64,000 bases of DNA. Origin: Streptomyces goshikiensis. GTDB lineage: Bacteria > Actinomycetota > Actinomycetes > Streptomycetales > Streptomycetaceae. The position numbers were made by a program, and so were the translations under genes. The notes below the pieces were generated by a model. That model was not told the origin of the DNA. It did not search any database and saw only the letters and a list, made by a program, of their open reading frames with translations. The stretch covers positions 992,001-1,056,000 of the forward strand of contig NZ_BMVE01000001.1 of NCBI RefSeq assembly GCF_014650555.1, read 5' to 3'. Positions 48,747 through 56,877 of this stretch are shown here, one piece after another; position 1 is the stretch's first letter; the number at the start of each line of letters is the position of its first letter.

Positions 48747-49567
48747 CCACCGTCGACGCACCCCAGGTGAAGGCGTTCAGTTTCGGGGGTGGCTGGCAGT
48801 CCATGGCCGCCATGGTCCTCGCCGCGACCGGTGAGATCGACTACCGGACGTTCCTGATGGCCAACGTCGGAGGCGACTCCGAGAACCCAGCCACCATGGC
48901 CTACCTCGACCGCTACGCCCGCCCCTACGCCGCCGAACACGGCCTGGAGCTGGTTCTCCTGGACCGGGTCATGGTCCGCTCCAAGGAGACCCGCACCCTC
49001 TACGGGGAGCTCACCAGGCCGGGCTCGAAGTCCTTGAAGATCCCGGTGCGCATGAGCAACGGGGCCCCCGGCACCCGCTCCTGCACCGCCGACTACAAAA
49101 TCAAGACCATCGGCCGCGAGCTGAAGCGCCGCGGCGCCACCAAGGACCTGCCGGCCACGGTCGGGATCGGCATCAGCCTCGATGAGATCGGCCGGGCCAA
49201 CAAGCGCCGCTGCGAGCCATACGAGCAGATCGAGTACCCACTGCTGGAACGCGGGATCCGCCGCATCGACTGCGCCCGCATCATCCGCTCCGCCGGCCTA
49301 CCCGTCCCGCCCAAGTCCTCGTGCTGGTTCTGCCCGTTCCACCGGCCCGAGGCCTGGCACGACATGCGCCGGGAGCAGCCCGAACTCTTCGAGAAGGCCT
49401 GTCAGCTCGAAGACCTCCTCAACCAGCGTCGCGACAACCTCGGCAAGGACCACGTCTACCTGACCCGGTTCGGCCGGCCCTTGCGGGCCGCGATCCCCGA
49501 CGGCGTCGACACCCTGCCCTTCGACGACACCGACCCCGGATGTGACTCCGGCTGGTGCATGACCTGA
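48743..49567 (+). CDS. PAPS-reductase-like (adenine nucleotide alpha-hydrolase) protein
   Basis: 274 residues. The PP-loop-like motif AFSFGGGWQSMAAM is at about 11-24. The family then gives MANVGGDSENPATMAYLDRYARP, a central SCTADYKIKTIGREL, and a C-terminal SSCWFCPFHRPEAWHDM with paired cysteines. Related proteins activate substrates by adenylation, or reduce PAPS. Members carried on phages and AICEs have no known reaction and lack an adjacent sulfur-assimilation pathway, as here. The TTG at 48743 overlaps the previous stop; a GTG at 48768 is an alternative start. It sits in the middle of the transfer operon. Confidence 0.8.
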   Translation: MTTVDAPQVKAFSFGGGWQSMAAMVLAATGEIDYRTFLMANVGGDSENPATMAYLDRYARPYAAEHGLELVLLDRVMVRSKETRTLYGELTRPGSKSLKIPVRMSNGAPGTRSCTADYKIKTIGRELKRRGATKDLPATVGIGISLDEIGRANKRRCEPYEQIEYPLLERGIRRIDCARIIRSAGLPVPPKSSCWFCPFHRPEAWHDMRREQPELFEKACQLEDLLNQRRDNLGKDHVYLTRFGRPLRAAIPDGVDTLPFDDTDPGCDSGWCMT

Positions 49568-49586
49568 CCGCCCGAAAGGGGCTTCC

Positions 49587-49979
49587 GTGTTCGCTGAGAT
49601 CGCGTTCCTGCTCTACGTCGGTCACCTGCTGGCCGACTACCCGTTCCAGACCGACCACCAGGCCGCCCACAAGGCCGGATGCGGTCGCACGGGCTGGACC
49701 GCCAACGTCGCCCACGCCACCACCCACGTCCTGACCTGCGGACTCCTCCTCACGATCGGGTCCGTCGCTCTGGGCTGGGACCTGCCGCTCTGGGCGGCCG
49801 TTCTGGCCGTGTTGTGGATCGGCGTCAGTCACGGGTTCATCGACCGCCGGTGGCCCGTCGCGGCGTGGATGCGGATCGCCCGCCAGAGCGGCTGGGCCGC
49901 CCACGGCGGCGCCGCGCACGTTGACCAGACCGCGCACGTCCTGGCCCTGACCCTCGCCGCGCTCGCCCTCTCCGTCTGA
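49587..49979 (+). CDS. DUF3307-like small membrane protein
   Basis: 130 residues from a GTG behind an AAAGGGG box. The N-terminal sequence (LLYVGHLLADYPFQTDHQAAHKAG) is the DUF3307 signature. Three hydrophobic segments follow (about 45-62, 65-82 and 112-128), with SHGFIDRRW between them. Unknown function; regularly found in Streptomyces element operons. The gap to the preceding gene is 19 bases. Confidence 0.72.
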   Translation: MFAEIAFLLYVGHLLADYPFQTDHQAAHKAGCGRTGWTANVAHATTHVLTCGLLLTIGSVALGWDLPLWAAVLAVLWIGVSHGFIDRRWPVAAWMRIARQSGWAAHGGAAHVDQTAHVLALTLAALALSV

Positions 49980-49996
49980 CCTCGAAGGGATCCATC

Positions 49997-50176
49997 ATGC
50001 CCAGCTACTTCACCGGCCCCATCCGCTACCGCTCCGAGGGCGGCGCGATCGTGACCGTCGAGAACCTCTACGCCGAGTGCGCCGGTTGCGGCGCCGAGAA
50101 CTACAGCGACTACAGCAACCGTCGCAAGTGGGCCGAGAAGCACGCCGAGAAGTGCCGCGCCCTTCCCCGCCGCTGA
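49997..50176 (+). CDS. Small zinc-ribbon-like protein
   Basis: 59 residues, missed by length filters. It starts MPSYFTGPIRYRSEGG and contains CAGCG, with a later H-A-E-K-C that could supply further ligands, so a single zinc site is plausible. The GAAGGGAT box lies seven bases upstream. Operon position and host-like codon use support it as a real gene. Function unknown. Confidence 0.62.
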   Translation: MPSYFTGPIRYRSEGGAIVTVENLYAECAGCGAENYSDYSNRRKWAEKHAEKCRALPRR

Positions 50177-50204
50177 CACACCGATCCGAGAGGAGTCACC
50201 TCGG

Positions 50205-50576
50205 ATGAACCACCTGCCCGAACCCGTCCACGTCGTCCGGCTCCCGGACGGCACCCACGCCTACACCGACCAGCTCCCCGCCACCTATGCCGGGCCGCAG
50301 GTCGTGCACCAGCACATCCACCAGGCCCCGCCCGACCGCACTGTTCAGCGGCTCGCGCTTGGCTCCGGGGTCGGCGCCGGAGCGGTCGCCGCCGGCGTCT
50401 ACTTCGGGCCGCTCCTGATCTCCGCCCTGACCGCCATCGCGGCCAACTTCGCGTTCCTGGCGTTCTTGGCGCTGATGCTCGGCTGGGGTGTCCACACCGT
50501 CGTGAAGTCGATCGGTAGCCCGGACGGTGCGGCGGCCGCGAAGAACGTGCGTAAGGCCCGCCGCAAGCGCGGCTGA
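50205..50576 (+). CDS. Small membrane protein (DUF6251-like)
   Basis: 123 residues. A hydrophilic N-terminus with VHQHIHQAPP is followed by two adjacent hydrophobic segments (LALGSGVGAGAVAAGVYFG and ISALTAIAANFAFLAFLALML) and a basic tail (KNVRKARRKRG). It is a common member of AICE transfer operons, probably working with the SpdB-like protein at the membrane. No catalytic motif. Confidence 0.7.
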   Translation: MNHLPEPVHVVRLPDGTHAYTDQLPATYAGPQVVHQHIHQAPPDRTVQRLALGSGVGAGAVAAGVYFGPLLISALTAIAANFAFLAFLALMLGWGVHTVVKSIGSPDGAAAAKNVRKARRKRG

Positions 50577-50609
50577 CCCCTGCCGTCGACCTCCTCAAGG
50601 AGTGCTCGC

Positions 50610-50777
50610 ATGCTCACGACCATCAGTCGCTACCTGCTCATCGTCGCCGTAGGCCTCGGCCTGGGAATGGCGCTGCTGTGGATGTCCCGGACCTGGGGCC
50701 AGCAGATCGGCTGGACCGCGTTCCTTGCCGTTGAAACCGCGCTCGTCATCCGGATCCTGCTCCCGCGCCGTCGCTGA
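50610..50777 (+). CDS. Very small membrane protein
   Basis: 55 residues, MLTTISRYLLIVAVGLGLGM..., with two predicted membrane segments (about 7-25 and 35-51) and an RRR end. AAGGAG lies nine bases upstream of the ATG, and the gene fits exactly between its operon neighbours. Function unknown; probably part of the spread complex. Confidence 0.6.
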   Translation: MLTTISRYLLIVAVGLGLGMALLWMSRTWGQQIGWTAFLAVETALVIRILLPRRR

Positions 50778-50840
50778 CAGCTGCCCGATCCACCCACCCC
50801 CTGGTGGGTGGTGAGGGGAGCCGGACAGACCGGCCCGGAG
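50774..50840 (+). repeat. Intercistronic structured repeat, copy A
   Basis: CTGACAGCTGCCCGATCC, then a hairpin CCACCCA/TGGGTGG, then GGAGCCGGACAGACCGGCC. Near-identical to 51003-51070, and the stem changes are compensatory. Confidence 0.7.
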
Positions 50841-50852
50841 AAGGAGCCGACC

Positions 50853-50999
50853 GTGAGTTACCACGTCGAGATCCGCCGCAGCGGCCACAACGTCTACTGG
50901 GACTACATCTGCACCACCTGCAAGCGCACCGTGCGTACCTCTGCCTCCCAGGTGGCCGCCAGGACCATCAAGCACGTGTGCCCGCGCCGCCCCCGCTGA
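50853..50999 (+). CDS. Small CxxC protein
   Basis: 48 residues from a GTG with GAAGGAG nine bases upstream. The sequence includes YICTTCKRTVR, and HVC follows near the basic end, so a zinc-ribbon-like fold is likely. It lies between the two copies of the structured repeat. Small proteins of this type occur in AICE transfer operons; the function is unknown. Confidence 0.6.
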   Translation: MSYHVEIRRSGHNVYWDYICTTCKRTVRTSASQVAARTIKHVCPRRPR

Positions 51000-51002
51000 C
51001 CT

Positions 51003-51070
51003 CTGACAGTTGCCCGATCCACCCGCCCACGCGGCGGGTGGTGAGGGGAGCCGGACAGACCGGCCCCGGA
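51003..51070 (+). repeat. Intercistronic structured repeat, copy B
   Basis: Second copy of 50774-50840. Its stem is CCACCCGCC/GGCGGGTGG, longer than in copy A and with a covarying A-T to G-C pair. The 3' block GGAGCCGGACAGACCGGCC is identical. Confidence 0.7.
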
Positions 51071-51082
51071 GGGAGCCCAGTG

Positions 51083-51313
51083 ATGGCGAAGGACCCGAAG
51101 TTCACCACCGGCGAGATCGCGAAGATGGCGTGGCTGACCGCCCGCATGGCCAAGCGCGGGATCGCCAGCGAGACCGTCTACCAGGGCGACCTGGAGAAGA
51201 AGTTCACCAAGATCGTGGACGGTGCCCGTGAGCGCGAGGAGCGCGAGGCCCTGGACGCGGTGGCGGCCGAGAAGGCCGCCCGCAAGGCCCGCGCCAAGAA
51301 CGCCAAGCCGTAG
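51083..51313 (+). CDS. Small charged helical protein
   Basis: 76 residues from an ATG behind GGAGGGA. After MAKDPKFTTGEIAKMAWLTA the sequence is a long Lys/Arg/Glu/Ala helix (DGAREREEREALDAVAAEKA and onward), likely coiled coil. It lies just upstream of the FtsK-like translocase and is probably an accessory transfer protein. An in-frame GTG three bases earlier could also serve as start. Confidence 0.65.
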   Translation: MAKDPKFTTGEIAKMAWLTARMAKRGIASETVYQGDLEKKFTKIVDGAREREEREALDAVAAEKAARKARAKNAKP

Positions 51314-51406
51314 CTGTGCCCCGGGGCGGCCGCCTCTCTCGCCAAAGAACGCCGGCCGCCCCGGGCCCTACCCACCCGCTTGTCAGCGAGAGCAGGAGTT
51401 TCCAGC

Positions 51407-53521
51407 ATGACTGACAACGTCGTCCCCCTGTTCAAAAACCCCCAGAGTCCCCCCGACACGGCCCCCGCGGCTTCCCCGCCGGCCCCCAGCGCGCCTGCGG
51501 AGCGGGTGCGCGTGTGGCGACGGACCGTCCGGGAACTTCGGGCGGTCGTGGCTCACGAGCGGACCCGCACGGCGGTCCGGCTGGTGGCCCGGCACGGCAT
51601 GTATGTCATCGGTGGCACCCGCGTCATGGCCAAGCGGACGTGGGACGGGCGGACCGGATCCCGCTACGAGCGGATGCTCCGCGCCGCCGAAGCGGCCGGG
51701 AACTGGGAGGAAGCCAAGGAGTGGGAGGACCGCCTCACCCGCTTCCGCGCGGCCCGCCATCACCGCCGCATGGATCTCCTCAAGGCCCCCCTCGACCTCG
51801 CCAAGAGCGCCGCCGTCGGCACCGGGCTCACGGTCGGGAGTCTGCTGGCGTTGGGGATCGTGCTGGCCATCGCTAACAAGGACATCACCGACGTGATCGC
51901 CCCGATCGCGGCAGTGATCGACGCGATCGGCTGGATCGTCTACATCGCCTCCGTCGTGTGGGGACCGGCCGTCATCCTCGGGCCGTGGCTGGGCTTACTG
52001 GCTCTGTGGGGAGTCGGACGCCACCAGCAGACCGCACCCCAGTGGACGCTCCCCGCTCAGCAGCGCGACGACGCCGGCGCCCCGATCACCCCCTCGATCG
52101 TCGTCACCGCCCTGCGCGACCTCGGTATCGCCCCGCTCCGCAAGGCCATCAAGGAGATGGGCGACGTCGGCGCGGCCATGCTCGGCCCGATCCGCATCGC
52201 CGGATGCGGCGTGGAAGTCGACGTCACCTTGCCTTCCGGCGTCTCGACCGCCGAGGTTCAGGGTCGGCGCCGCAAGCTCGCCGAAAACCTCGCCCGCCAT
52301 GAGCACGAGGTGTTCATCACCATCCCGACCGCCGCCCGCACCGTGCGGCTGTGGATCGCCGATTCCGGCGCGCTGGATGAGCCGATCGGGCCGTCCCCGC
52401 TGGTCACCGACGCGACGATGACCGCGAACTACAAGACCGGCAAGGCCCCGTGGGGCCAGGACCTGCGCGGCGACGCCGCGACGCTGAGCGTGTTCCAGCG
52501 CATGCTGCTGATCACGGGTCTGTCCAACCAGGGCAAGACCGCCGCCCTGCGCGCGCTGGCCCTGTGGCTGGCCCTCGACCGCACCGTCGAGTTCCGCATC
52601 GCCGACCTCAAGGGCGTTGGCGACTGGGACATGTTCGATGGTGGCCTCGCCACCACCCTCATCCAAGGCCCGACCGACGACCACGTCATCAAGGCGACCG
52701 AAATGGTCGAAGGCCTCGTCGCGGAGATGGAACGCCGGATCCAGGCCCCGCCCGGCACCGTCTTCACCCCGCTCATCGGGATCGTCGACGAAGCGCAGGT
52801 CGCGTTCATGTGCCCGGCCATCGACGACAAGAAGCGGCCCTACGGCGGATCCAAAGCGACATCGCGGTACTTCATGGCGGTCCGGAAGATCCACAACCAG
52901 GGCCGGGCCGTGGACGTGCTGCTGTGGGAGGGCACGCAGGACCCCACCGATCAGAACCTCCCCAAGCTCGTTCGGGAGGGTGCCCACACCCGCATCTCCC
53001 TCGTGCTCGGCACCGAGTCCCAGGCCCGCATGGCCCTGGGCGACAAGGCCGTCGACGGCGGCGCCGCCCCGCACCTGCTGCGGCAGGGCCTCGACAAGGG
53101 CACCGTCGTGGTCGCCTCCGACGGCATCACCATCCCCGCCGGCCAGGCCTCCATCACGGTCCGCACGCACTACATCGACACAGACCAGGCCGCCGAGGTC
53201 GCCCAGCGAGCCAAGGCCCTGCGCGCCGGCATCACCACCACCTCTGCCGCCGAGCCGCAGGAGCAGCGCGACCCGCTCGCCGACATCCTCACCGTCCTCG
53301 GCACCGACGCGCGCGTGCTCACCCAGGACGTCCTCAAGCGGCTGACCGCGCTGAACGAGAAGGCCTACGGCGGCTGGTCTTTCATCGACCTCAAGCGTGT
53401 CCTGGACGGCACCGGCGCCGAGCCGTACAAGTCCGACGGCCGCATGGTCATCGGCCGCGACCGCGTCGCCCGCGCCCTCACCAACCGCCCGGATGCCGGT
53501 TCCGCTTCCGCCGCCGAGTAG
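51407..53521 (+). CDS. FtsK/SpoIIIE-type conjugal DNA translocase (TraSA/TraB-like)
   Basis: 704 residues. N-terminal cytoplasmic part; two or three membrane segments at about 134-155 and 163-203; then an FtsK-like motor with Walker A GLSNQGKT (371-378) and Walker B LIGIVDEAQ (Asp461, Glu462). A C-terminal winged-helix-like segment (about 625-690) could read DNA. This single protein moves double-stranded element DNA between hyphae, the transfer mechanism unique to Streptomyces plasmids and AICEs. The ATG at 51407 has an AGCAGGAG box. It is the last and largest gene of the transfer operon. Confidence 0.92.
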   Translation: MTDNVVPLFKNPQSPPDTAPAASPPAPSAPAERVRVWRRTVRELRAVVAHERTRTAVRLVARHGMYVIGGTRVMAKRTWDGRTGSRYERMLRAAEAAGNWEEAKEWEDRLTRFRAARHHRRMDLLKAPLDLAKSAAVGTGLTVGSLLALGIVLAIANKDITDVIAPIAAVIDAIGWIVYIASVVWGPAVILGPWLGLLALWGVGRHQQTAPQWTLPAQQRDDAGAPITPSIVVTALRDLGIAPLRKAIKEMGDVGAAMLGPIRIAGCGVEVDVTLPSGVSTAEVQGRRRKLAENLARHEHEVFITIPTAARTVRLWIADSGALDEPIGPSPLVTDATMTANYKTGKAPWGQDLRGDAATLSVFQRMLLITGLSNQGKTAALRALALWLALDRTVEFRIADLKGVGDWDMFDGGLATTLIQGPTDDHVIKATEMVEGLVAEMERRIQAPPGTVFTPLIGIVDEAQVAFMCPAIDDKKRPYGGSKATSRYFMAVRKIHNQGRAVDVLLWEGTQDPTDQNLPKLVREGAHTRISLVLGTESQARMALGDKAVDGGAAPHLLRQGLDKGTVVVASDGITIPAGQASITVRTHYIDTDQAAEVAQRAKALRAGITTTSAAEPQEQRDPLADILTVLGTDARVLTQDVLKRLTALNEKAYGGWSFIDLKRVLDGTGAEPYKSDGRMVIGRDRVARALTNRPDAGSASAAE

Positions 53522-53817
53522 AGGGAGCCGAGCCCCGAACGGTCAGGGAGGCAGGGAGAACTCCCTGACCGCCTCCCTGACCCGCATCCCTCACCCTGAC
53601 CTGCGGAAATGTTCTGCCAGGGAGGCAGGGAGGCGCCGCAGGTCAGACCCCCGAAACCCCCTCCACGCGCACCCCGACAGGGGGTGCCCAAGCCTCCCTG
53701 CCCCGCCTGCGGCAGGGATTCCGCATCACCCGTCCGAGACGCCGAGAGCGGCCCCCTCTCACGCCAATGAAGCGGGGCCGCTCTCGTCCAGAACCCTCAA
53801 GAACTGGAGAGACCAGC
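53522..53817. other. Repeat-rich gap before the replication genes
   Basis: 296 bases with many CAGGGAGG/CCTCCCTG blocks. It holds an inverted pair of the element-specific 11-bp repeat (53596-53606 and 53636-53646, arms separated by 29 bases). It is a good candidate for a replication origin or replication-gene operator. No gene. Confidence 0.6.
53596..53646. repeat. Inverted pair of the element-specific 11-bp repeat
   Basis: CTGACCTGCGG at 53596-53606 and its complement at 53636-53646, flanking an A/T-containing stretch (GGAAATGTTCTG) that is unusual for this GC-rich element. Confidence 0.65.
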
Positions 53818-54702
53818 ATGACCCACCCGACCGACTTCCCGCGAGACCCCGCCCGCCCGGCCTTACCCGAACACCTCCGCACCGCGCTCTGGCTCGCCGA
53901 CTTCGGACTCCCCGTAATGCCGCTCCGGGAAGGCAAGGGCCCCATGGGTAACTGCCATGCCTGCCGCAAGAACGCCTGCGGGGGCCGACCGAACATGAAG
54001 ACCCCCGGCCCCTGCGAGTGCCCGGCGCCCTGCCATGCCTGGGCCGCCGCCACCATCGACCTGAATATCCTCACCTCACCCGCGTGGGCTAGGGCCTGGA
54101 GGCAGGCTCAGGCCGTCGCCTACCACCCCGGCGGCGCAGCGCTCACCGTCGTCGACCTCGACAATGAAGAGGCCGTCGCGTGGGCCCGCCAGACCCTCCC
54201 GGAGACCAAGACCGTGCCCACGACGCGCGGGGAGCACTGGCTTTACCTCGGCACCATGGCCTCCCCCAACGGCGTACGACCCGGTGTGGACATCAAGTCC
54301 ACGATGTCCTACGCCCGCTGGCTCGGCCCCGGAACCGGCACGATGCAGCTCCTCCCCGACGTCGTGCGCGCGCTCGCCGTGAAGGAGCCCACCACAGCCC
54401 GGCCCGCGCCCGGCATCGTCACCGCGTCCGCGCCGGCCGGGGGTGGGGAGTGCCGCCACCGGTCACCCGCCTATCTGGAGCGCGGTATCGCCATGGCCGA
54501 GCAGCGCATCGAAGAGGCAGCCGAAGTCATCCACACGACCGTGTACCGGACGTTCCTCGCGGTGCTGTCCACCCACGGTCGGTGCGGCTGCCTCACCGAG
54601 GCTCACATCAAGCGGCTGTTCACCGCTGCGCAGGCCAAGGGCGAATCCCTGCGCAACTGCGAGGACGCCTGGACCAATGCCCTCATGACGCTGGGGATGT
54701 AG
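53818..54702 (+). CDS. Bifunctional DNA primase/polymerase-type replication protein
   Basis: 294 residues of the prim-pol family. A cysteine cluster is at about 46-72 (CHACRKNAC, CECPAPC), possibly zinc-binding. The catalytic region is VVDLDNEE (111-118) with the two aspartates, then TTRGEHWLYL and GVDIKSTMSYARWLGPGT. AICEs fall into groups by replication gene; this would be a RepPP-type element. The C-terminal helical region may bind DNA or the partner. The following ATPase starts three bases after its stop, so they form a replication pair. Confidence 0.85.
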   Translation: MTHPTDFPRDPARPALPEHLRTALWLADFGLPVMPLREGKGPMGNCHACRKNACGGRPNMKTPGPCECPAPCHAWAAATIDLNILTSPAWARAWRQAQAVAYHPGGAALTVVDLDNEEAVAWARQTLPETKTVPTTRGEHWLYLGTMASPNGVRPGVDIKSTMSYARWLGPGTGTMQLLPDVVRALAVKEPTTARPAPGIVTASAPAGGGECRHRSPAYLERGIAMAEQRIEEAAEVIHTTVYRTFLAVLSTHGRCGCLTEAHIKRLFTAAQAKGESLRNCEDAWTNALMTLGM

Positions 54703-54704
54703 CG

Positions 54705-56180
54705 ATGCCTGAGGAAGAGAAGAACCCGGCCCGCCAGATCATCACCGAATACGCGCAGGACCATTTTCGGTACTTCCGCACCACCGAAGGCACCGTCTAC
54801 GCGCAGAAGAACGGCCACCCCGTCGCCCGCCCGATCCGCTCCCAGGGCACGACCGGCAGCCACCGGCAGGAACTCATGGTCGGCCTCTACAACGACGGCC
54901 GCGGCTCATTCAACGGCAGCGCACTCAAGGAGGCACTCGACTTGATCGAAGCACTCGCCCTCAGCCAGGACGTACAGCCCACCCACATCCGCGTAGCCCC
55001 CGGATTCGACGGCGCCACCTGGCTCGACCTCGGCCGCGACGACGGCCAGTCCGTACGCATCCACCCCACCGGCTGGGACATCCGCGTCCCTGACCCGCAA
55101 GAGGTGTGCTGGCGGCGCACCCAACTCACCGGCGAACTCCCCCTCCCCGAGAAGGACACCAACGGCAAGGGCATCGACGCTCTGCTGCGGCTGTGCAACT
55201 TCGCCAACGCCGAGAGCGAGTGCCTCGCCATCGCGTGGCTGATCGGCTGCCTGGAGCCGTCAGTACCCGTCCCCGCACCTTTCCTCACCGGCCCCCAGGG
55301 CGCGGGGAAGTCGACCGCCGGGCGGATGCTGGTGCGGATCATCGAGGGCATGACCGGTGACCTTCGCCGGGCGCCGAAGGACGAGGAGAACCTGATCACG
55401 GCCGTGGCCGCAGGATGGGTCACCGCCCTGGACAACCTCTCCCACCTGCCGCCGGATCTGTCCGACCTGATGTGCTGCATCGTCACTGGCGCCGAAAGCA
55501 TCAAACGCGCCCTGTTCACCGACGGCGACGTCGTCCGCTCCCGCTACCGCCGCCCGCTGCTCCTGACCGGCATCGACGTGGGCGTCATCCGCCCCGACCT
55601 CGCCGAACGACTCCTGCCCCTGCGCCTCGTGCGGCCCCAGGTGCGCCGGACAGAGGCTGAGCTGTGGGCGGAGTACAAGCCGGCCCTGCCCGTCATCCTT
55701 GGCTCACTCCTCGACCTCACCGTCAAGGTCCGAGCCACCGAAGCCGACACCCCCACCGACCTGCGTATGGCCGACTTCGCCCACCTCTGCGCCCAACTCG
55801 ACACCGCCACCGGCCTCAGCGCGCTGACCGCCTACCGGGCCAGCCTCGACGACCTCAACGACGACGTCATCGAAGGCGACCTCCTCGCCCAGACCGTCCT
55901 CAAGCACGCCGCCACCCTCGAAGCGGGCGAGGAAGTGCGGATGGCCTCCGCGGAGTGGCTCCACGCCCTCACCCAGCTCTACGCCGGCGAGGACTTCCGG
56001 CCCCTGCCCAAGGGGTGGCCCACCACCGGGAAAGTCCTCTCCGACCGCCTCAAGCGCCTACAGCCCACCCTCGCCGCCCGCGGCGTCATCGTCGACTGGG
56101 GCCGCACCAAAGCCGCCCGCTACATCGAGATGACCCGCCCCGGCGCCCCGACGCCCCACGAGCAGGAAGCAGCGTTCTAA
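54705..56180 (+). CDS. Replicative ATPase/helicase partner
   Basis: 491 residues. The N-terminal 180 residues include a beta-rich part (YFRTTEGTVYAQKNG, GATWLDLGRDDGQSVRI). The ATPase core has Walker A GPQGAGKST (196-204), then a Walker B/sensor region with VTALDNLSHLPPDLSDLMC. This is like D5/DUF927-type phage and plasmid primase-helicases. The C-terminus is a winged-helix-like segment (GWPTTGKVLSDRLKRLQPTLAARG). It immediately follows the primase-polymerase gene. Unwinding at the element origin is the likely role. Confidence 0.82.
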   Translation: MPEEEKNPARQIITEYAQDHFRYFRTTEGTVYAQKNGHPVARPIRSQGTTGSHRQELMVGLYNDGRGSFNGSALKEALDLIEALALSQDVQPTHIRVAPGFDGATWLDLGRDDGQSVRIHPTGWDIRVPDPQEVCWRRTQLTGELPLPEKDTNGKGIDALLRLCNFANAESECLAIAWLIGCLEPSVPVPAPFLTGPQGAGKSTAGRMLVRIIEGMTGDLRRAPKDEENLITAVAAGWVTALDNLSHLPPDLSDLMCCIVTGAESIKRALFTDGDVVRSRYRRPLLLTGIDVGVIRPDLAERLLPLRLVRPQVRRTEAELWAEYKPALPVILGSLLDLTVKVRATEADTPTDLRMADFAHLCAQLDTATGLSALTAYRASLDDLNDDVIEGDLLAQTVLKHAATLEAGEEVRMASAEWLHALTQLYAGEDFRPLPKGWPTTGKVLSDRLKRLQPTLAARGVIVDWGRTKAARYIEMTRPGAPTPHEQEAAF

Positions 56181-56467
56181 CCCAAGCGACCACCCAGCCC
56201 CTGCACAAGCAAAAAGAGCACCCCGCCCCCGGGGCAACGCCGTGCTCCTCTTGCCTGTCCGGCGGCTTGCCGCCGCTGCAAAGGACGCGCCGCGCAGCGG
56301 CCCCTCACTTCGCTTGAAGACGCACCGCACCACAACAGAAACCCCTCTCTCTTTCCTAAGAGAGGAGATGTTGCGTCACCCGCGTCACTGACGCCCTGAA
56401 AAGCACCGCTGACCTGCCGATATACGGGTGACGCAGACGGCCCACGCCTGCGTCACCCGGCGTCACC

Positions 56468-56521
56468 TGCGTCACCGTCCTGCGTCACCCAATGACACAG
56501 GTGACGCAGGACGGTGACGCA
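56468..56521. repeat. Perfect 21-bp inverted repeat built of CTGCGTCAC units
   Basis: Arms 56468-56488 and 56501-56521 are exact complements across a 12-base spacer. Each arm holds two GCGTCAC cores. Further single copies lie on both sides. Confidence 0.85.
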
Positions 56522-56546
56522 CGCCCACCCCCTGTGTCACCCAAAA

Positions 56547-56557
56547 CCGCAGGTCAG
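56547..56557 (-). repeat. Element-specific 11-bp repeat before xis
   Basis: CCGCAGGTCAG, complement of CTGACCTGCGG, 114 bases upstream of xis. Confidence 0.6.
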
Positions 56558-56670
56558 ACGCACGGATGACACAAGTGACGCGGTGACGCAGAAATCCCAG
56601 CCTCGGACAGGCACCGCCTCATGAGAGGCATCTGCGCTGTCGGCCAACGCCACCGATGAGGAGCTAGACC

Positions 56671-56877
56671 TTGGCTACGTCTCGACGCCGGCGACCGCCG
56701 GTCGACGAATGGCTGCCCCTGACCGAAGTACTTGAAGAACTCGGCATCACCCGAGCCACCTGGTACCGCTGGCGGAATCGCGGGTACGGCCCCGAGGCAC
56801 ACCGCCTTCCCAACGGCCATCTGAGGGTTCGCCGCAGCACTCTGGACGCCTTCAACAACGGCCTGGAGGCCGCGTGA
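56671..56877 (+). CDS. xis: Excisionase (MerR-like HTH)
   Basis: 68 residues from a TTG preceded by GAGGAG. It is a basic protein with a MerR/Xis-type helix-turn-helix: PLTEVLEELGITRATWYRWRNRGYGPEAHRLPNGHLRVRRSTLDAF. Recombination directionality factors of this kind bend the att DNA so that the integrase excises the element. The stop overlaps the integrase GTG (GTGA), the usual xis-int coupling. Confidence 0.9.
   Translation: MATSRRRRPPVDEWLPLTEVLEELGITRATWYRWRNRGYGPEAHRLPNGHLRVRRSTLDAFNNGLEAA

Larger units (their letters stand above)
56181..56670. other. Repeat-dense gap between replication and excision genes
   Basis: 490 bases with a small terminator-like palindrome (56344-56365), a cluster of CTGCGTCAC/GTGACGCAG motifs, a 21-bp perfect inverted repeat and one 11-bp element repeat. 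It probably contains the xis-int promoter and binding sites for the excision complex or an origin. No gene. Confidence 0.6.
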
